64,000 bases of DNA from positions 248,001 to 312,000 of the forward strand of contig JADJPO010000003.1 in the NCBI GenBank assembly GCA_016713225.1, written 5' to 3'. The translations under genes and the position numbers were made by a program. A model generated the notes under the pieces. The model ran no database searches. It saw nothing but the letters and a program-made list of their open reading frames with translations, and was not told the DNA's origin. Origin of the DNA: Kineosporiaceae bacterium. Its GTDB lineage: Bacteria > Actinomycetota > Actinomycetes > Actinomycetales > Kineosporiaceae. How positions within the stretch are numbered: the stretch's first letter is position 1; every line of letters begins with the position of its first letter. Of this stretch, positions 61,792 through 64,000 are shown one piece after another.

Positions 61792-62834
61792 ACAGCTATC
61801 GCGGGGGCGAGAACGGGACGGGCCTCATGACGTCGGGACGCGTGATCTGCGCGGGCGGCTGCGTGGTCGACCGAAAGCTCAAGTTGACCGGGCCGGCCGT
61901 GGTCGGCACGTCCAACCCGGCCCGGGCCGTGACGTCCTTCGGGGGCGTGGCGCGCAATGTCGCCGAGAACCTGGCTCGGCTGGGGACGCCGGTCGAGCTC
62001 GTCTCGCGGGTCGGCGATGACGACTCGGGGCGGGCGGTCATCGCCTACCTGGCCGATCTCGGGGTCGATGTCACCGGTGTCAGCGTGGCGCTGTCGGGCG
62101 AGACCGCACAGTACGTGGCGGTGCTGGACAGTTCCGGTGACCTGGTGCTCGGGGCAGCGGCCATGGACGTCCTGGACGGGCTGGCCCCGGCCGACCTGGA
62201 CGCCACCTGGCCGAGCTCGATCGAGCCGAACAGCTGGGTCTTCGCCGACTGCAACCTGCCGATCGACACCCTCGCGCACGCCGTCCGCCGGGGCCGGATC
62301 GAAGGCACCAAGCTGGCCGTCGACGCCGTCTCGACCCCGAAGGTGGGGCGGCTGCCGCGCGACCTGACCGGCGTGGAGGTGCTCTTCTGCAACCTGGACG
62401 AGGCGCAGGCTCTGGCGATCCATCACGGGTGGCCGCTGACCGGCAACGCGCTCGACCTGGTGGAGTTGCTGCACGATCACGGCGCTGCACACGTGGTGCT
62501 GAGCCGGGGGGCCGACGGCCTGGTCATCGGCGACGCCGACGGCATCCGCATGGTGCCGGCGACCGCGGCCTCGGTGTTCGACGTCACCGGCGCGGGGGAC
62601 TCCCTGATCGCCGGCACGTTGACCCTGCTGGCCGCCGGCGCCGGCCTGGACGACGCGGTGCTCGCCGGCACGCTGGTCGCTGCGCTCACCGTCGAGAGCC
62701 ACTTCAGCGTGCGGCCCGACCTGTCGGCCGACCTGGTGGACGCCGCCGCGTTGCACCGGTTGCGCCGTCCGGGCATGATCGCTGCCTCGCGCGCGTCCGC
62801 CGACGATGCCCTCGGCACGCGCGAGTTCAACTGA
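61788..62834 (+). CDS. psuK: PfkB-family kinase, probable pseudouridine kinase
   Basis: The 348-residue ribokinase-fold protein has the glycine-rich FGGVARNVAENLARLG segment and the C-terminal PfkB signature DVTGAGDSLIAG with the catalytic base D271. The closely following gene encodes pseudouridine-5'-phosphate glycosidase, and in E. coli the kinase PsuK works with PsuG. I therefore assign pseudouridine kinase. The ATG at 61788 overlaps the rnj stop. Linking with RNase J would place salvage of modified nucleosides next to RNA decay. Confidence 0.8.
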   Translation: MNSYRGGENGTGLMTSGRVICAGGCVVDRKLKLTGPAVVGTSNPARAVTSFGGVARNVAENLARLGTPVELVSRVGDDDSGRAVIAYLADLGVDVTGVSVALSGETAQYVAVLDSSGDLVLGAAAMDVLDGLAPADLDATWPSSIEPNSWVFADCNLPIDTLAHAVRRGRIEGTKLAVDAVSTPKVGRLPRDLTGVEVLFCNLDEAQALAIHHGWPLTGNALDLVELLHDHGAAHVVLSRGADGLVIGDADGIRMVPATAASVFDVTGAGDSLIAGTLTLLAAGAGLDDAVLAGTLVAALTVESHFSVRPDLSADLVDAAALHRLRRPGMIAASRASADDALGTREFN

Positions 62835-62835
62835 G

Positions 62836-62861
62836 CCGGGTGACCTGACGAGTTCACCCGG
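62836..62861 (+). terminator. Short hairpin between psuK and psuG
   Basis: CCGGGTGA (62836-62843) pairs with TCACCCGG (62854-62861). It starts right after the psuK stop and may attenuate or stabilise the psuK transcript. Confidence 0.45.
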
Positions 62862-62908
62862 GTGGGTAACCCCTGATCGAGCCGAACGGAACGGACGGAT
62901 CCGCGCCG

Positions 62909-63817
62909 ATGCTGCACGTCACACCCGAGGTCGCTGATGCCCTGGCCCAGGGCGGGCCGGTGGTCGCCCTGGAGTCGACCATCGTCACCCACGGCATGCC
63001 CTACCCCGACAACCTGACCACCGCGCAGGGCGTCGAACAGGTCGTGCGCGAGGCGGGCGCCGTCCCGGCAACCATCGCGGTACTGGACGGCGAACTATGC
63101 GTCGGTCTGGACGACGCCGCGCTGGAGCGGCTGGCTGCCGGTGCCGGTTCGGCGGCGATCGCCAAGGCGTCGCGGCGCGACCTGCCGGCGCTGATGGCGG
63201 CCGGGGCCAGCGCGGGGACGACGGTGGCGGCCACCATGTTCCTGGCCCACCGGGCGGGTATCCCGATCTTCGCCACCGGCGGCATCGGCGGGGTGCACCG
63301 TGGCGCGGAGCACACCTTCGACGTCTCGGCCGACCTGGACGAGCTGGGCTCGACCCCCGTGGCCGTGGTGTGTGCCGGGGCCAAGTCGATCCTCGACCTG
63401 CCCAAGACGCTCGAGATGCTGGAGACCTACGGGGTGCCGGTGATCGGGGTCGGTACGGACGAGTTCCCGGCGTTCTTCACCCGCAGCTCCGGGTTGCCGG
63501 TCGACCACCGGGTCGAGGGCGCGAGCGACCTGGCCGCCGTGCTGCGTGAGCATGCTCGGCTCGGACTGCGGGGCGGCGTCCTGGTGGTCAACCCGATCCC
63601 CGAGGCCGACGCGCTCGACCCGGCCGACATCGATGCCCGGATCGCCGAGGCGATCGCGGACGCCGAGCGCGAGGGCATCTCGCGCAAGGAGGTCACGCCC
63701 TATCTGCTGGCCCGGATCAACGACCTCACGGGCGGGCGCAGCCTGGTCGCCAACATCGCGCTGATCCGCCACAACGCCCGGCTGGCCGCCCTGACCGCGG
63801 TGGAGCTCGCGCGCTGA
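62909..63817 (+). CDS. psuG: Pseudouridine-5'-phosphate glycosidase
   Basis: PsuG splits pseudouridine 5'-phosphate into uracil and ribose 5-phosphate. The 302-residue protein matches the family throughout. E22 lies in ALESTIVTHGMPYPDN, K86 in IAKASRRDLP and K159 in CAGAKSILDLPKTLE, aligning with the catalytic residues of the E. coli enzyme. The ATG at 62909 has only a weak GGACGGAT ribosome binding site. It follows psuK by 74 bp with a hairpin between, and probably belongs to the same pathway. Confidence 0.92.
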   Translation: MLHVTPEVADALAQGGPVVALESTIVTHGMPYPDNLTTAQGVEQVVREAGAVPATIAVLDGELCVGLDDAALERLAAGAGSAAIAKASRRDLPALMAAGASAGTTVAATMFLAHRAGIPIFATGGIGGVHRGAEHTFDVSADLDELGSTPVAVVCAGAKSILDLPKTLEMLETYGVPVIGVGTDEFPAFFTRSSGLPVDHRVEGASDLAAVLREHARLGLRGGVLVVNPIPEADALDPADIDARIAEAIADAEREGISRKEVTPYLLARINDLTGGRSLVANIALIRHNARLAALTAVELAR

Positions 63818-63859
63818 GATCGGGTGTATCCGGACCGTGGTCCGGCTGCTCCTGTCGGT

Positions 63860-64000
63860 GTGGAACAGACGATCTGGGAACTTCGTGTGCACGGGGTGTC
63901 GAACACCCCGCCGAGTTCCGTGCTGCGCACCTGGTCGCCGGGGGCCGCCGGCGCCGGGGATTCTCTCGCGCACGGGCTGGTGCCTGCCACCCCCGTGCCG
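63860..64000 (+). CDS. Start of an unidentified protein gene, cut by window end
   Basis: An open frame begins at GTG 63860 (VEQTIWELRVHGVSNTPPSS) and runs to the window edge without a stop. The ELRVHGVSNTPP beginning resembles the start of large actinobacterial membrane-associated proteins with ELRVHGVSGTPP, which I know only as hypothetical. No domain can be assigned from 47 codons. A GGACC/GGTCC palindrome lies about 25 bp upstream. Confidence 0.5.
   Translation, partial: MEQTIWELRVHGVSNTPPSSVLRTWSPGAAGAGDSLAHGLVPATPVP

Overview
The window is one contiguous piece of a very GC-rich actinobacterial chromosome. The evidence is GTG starts, GTGA/ATGA overlaps between operon genes, -10 boxes placed 6-7 nt before start codons (leaderless mRNAs), a mycobacterial-type LexA box, a DUF222/HNH (13E12-type) gene, and the gene order dxr-rip1-ispG-GNAT, rimP-nusA-ylxR-infB-rbfA-truB-ribF-rpsO-pnp-M16-dapB and thyX-dapA-rnj, which is shared with Mycobacterium and other actinomycetes. 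I cannot name the genus from sequence alone. No rRNA, tRNA, CRISPR array, prophage or transposase was seen.

Layout. (1) 1-5.7 kb: end of an FtsX-like permease, a CDP-alcohol phosphatidyltransferase, a secreted peptidoglycan-binding protein, a beta-carbonic anhydrase, and an SOS-controlled DUF222/HNH gene that is broken by a frameshift. (2) 5.8-20.5 kb: a catabolic island for amines or amino acids. It holds a class III aminotransferase, two PuuB-like FAD oxidases, three aldehyde dehydrogenases (aminobutyraldehyde-type, methylmalonate-semialdehyde-type and succinate-semialdehyde-type), an APC permease, an MFS exporter, a saccharopine-dehydrogenase-like enzyme and an Lrp/AsnC regulator with a clear inverted repeat upstream. 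Together they look able to import an amine, deaminate it and feed succinate or acyl-CoA into central metabolism. (3) 20.6-22.4 kb: a secreted S33 (tripeptidyl-aminopeptidase type) peptidase broken by one extra base in a homopolymer. (4) 22.5-30.8 kb: MEP isoprenoid genes dxr and ispG around a site-2 protease, then a GNAT protein, proS, a HAD protein and a TauE/SafE permease. (5) 31-46.3 kb: the translation/RNA block from rimP to pnp, then an M16 peptidase and dapB. (6) 46.4-57.4 kb: accessory genes: an orphan gene bracketed by two repeat copies, a lactate/glycolate oxidation operon with a divergent GntR regulator, a 1238-residue secreted modular protein, and azlCD. (7) 57.4-64 kb: a HAD phosphatase, thyX, dapA, RNase J, pseudouridine kinase and glycosidase, and the start of an unidentified gene.

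Two families of long intergenic palindromes run through the window. The first is a 102-105 bp element whose outer arms read AACCCGCTCATGCTCCGC. It occurs five times, each time a short distance past a stop codon. The second is a group of long perfect hairpins whose arms end in GATCA. Neither matches a repeat family I know. They probably work as terminators, but their uniform length and conserved arm sequence suggest a dispersed element. They are the most unusual feature seen here.
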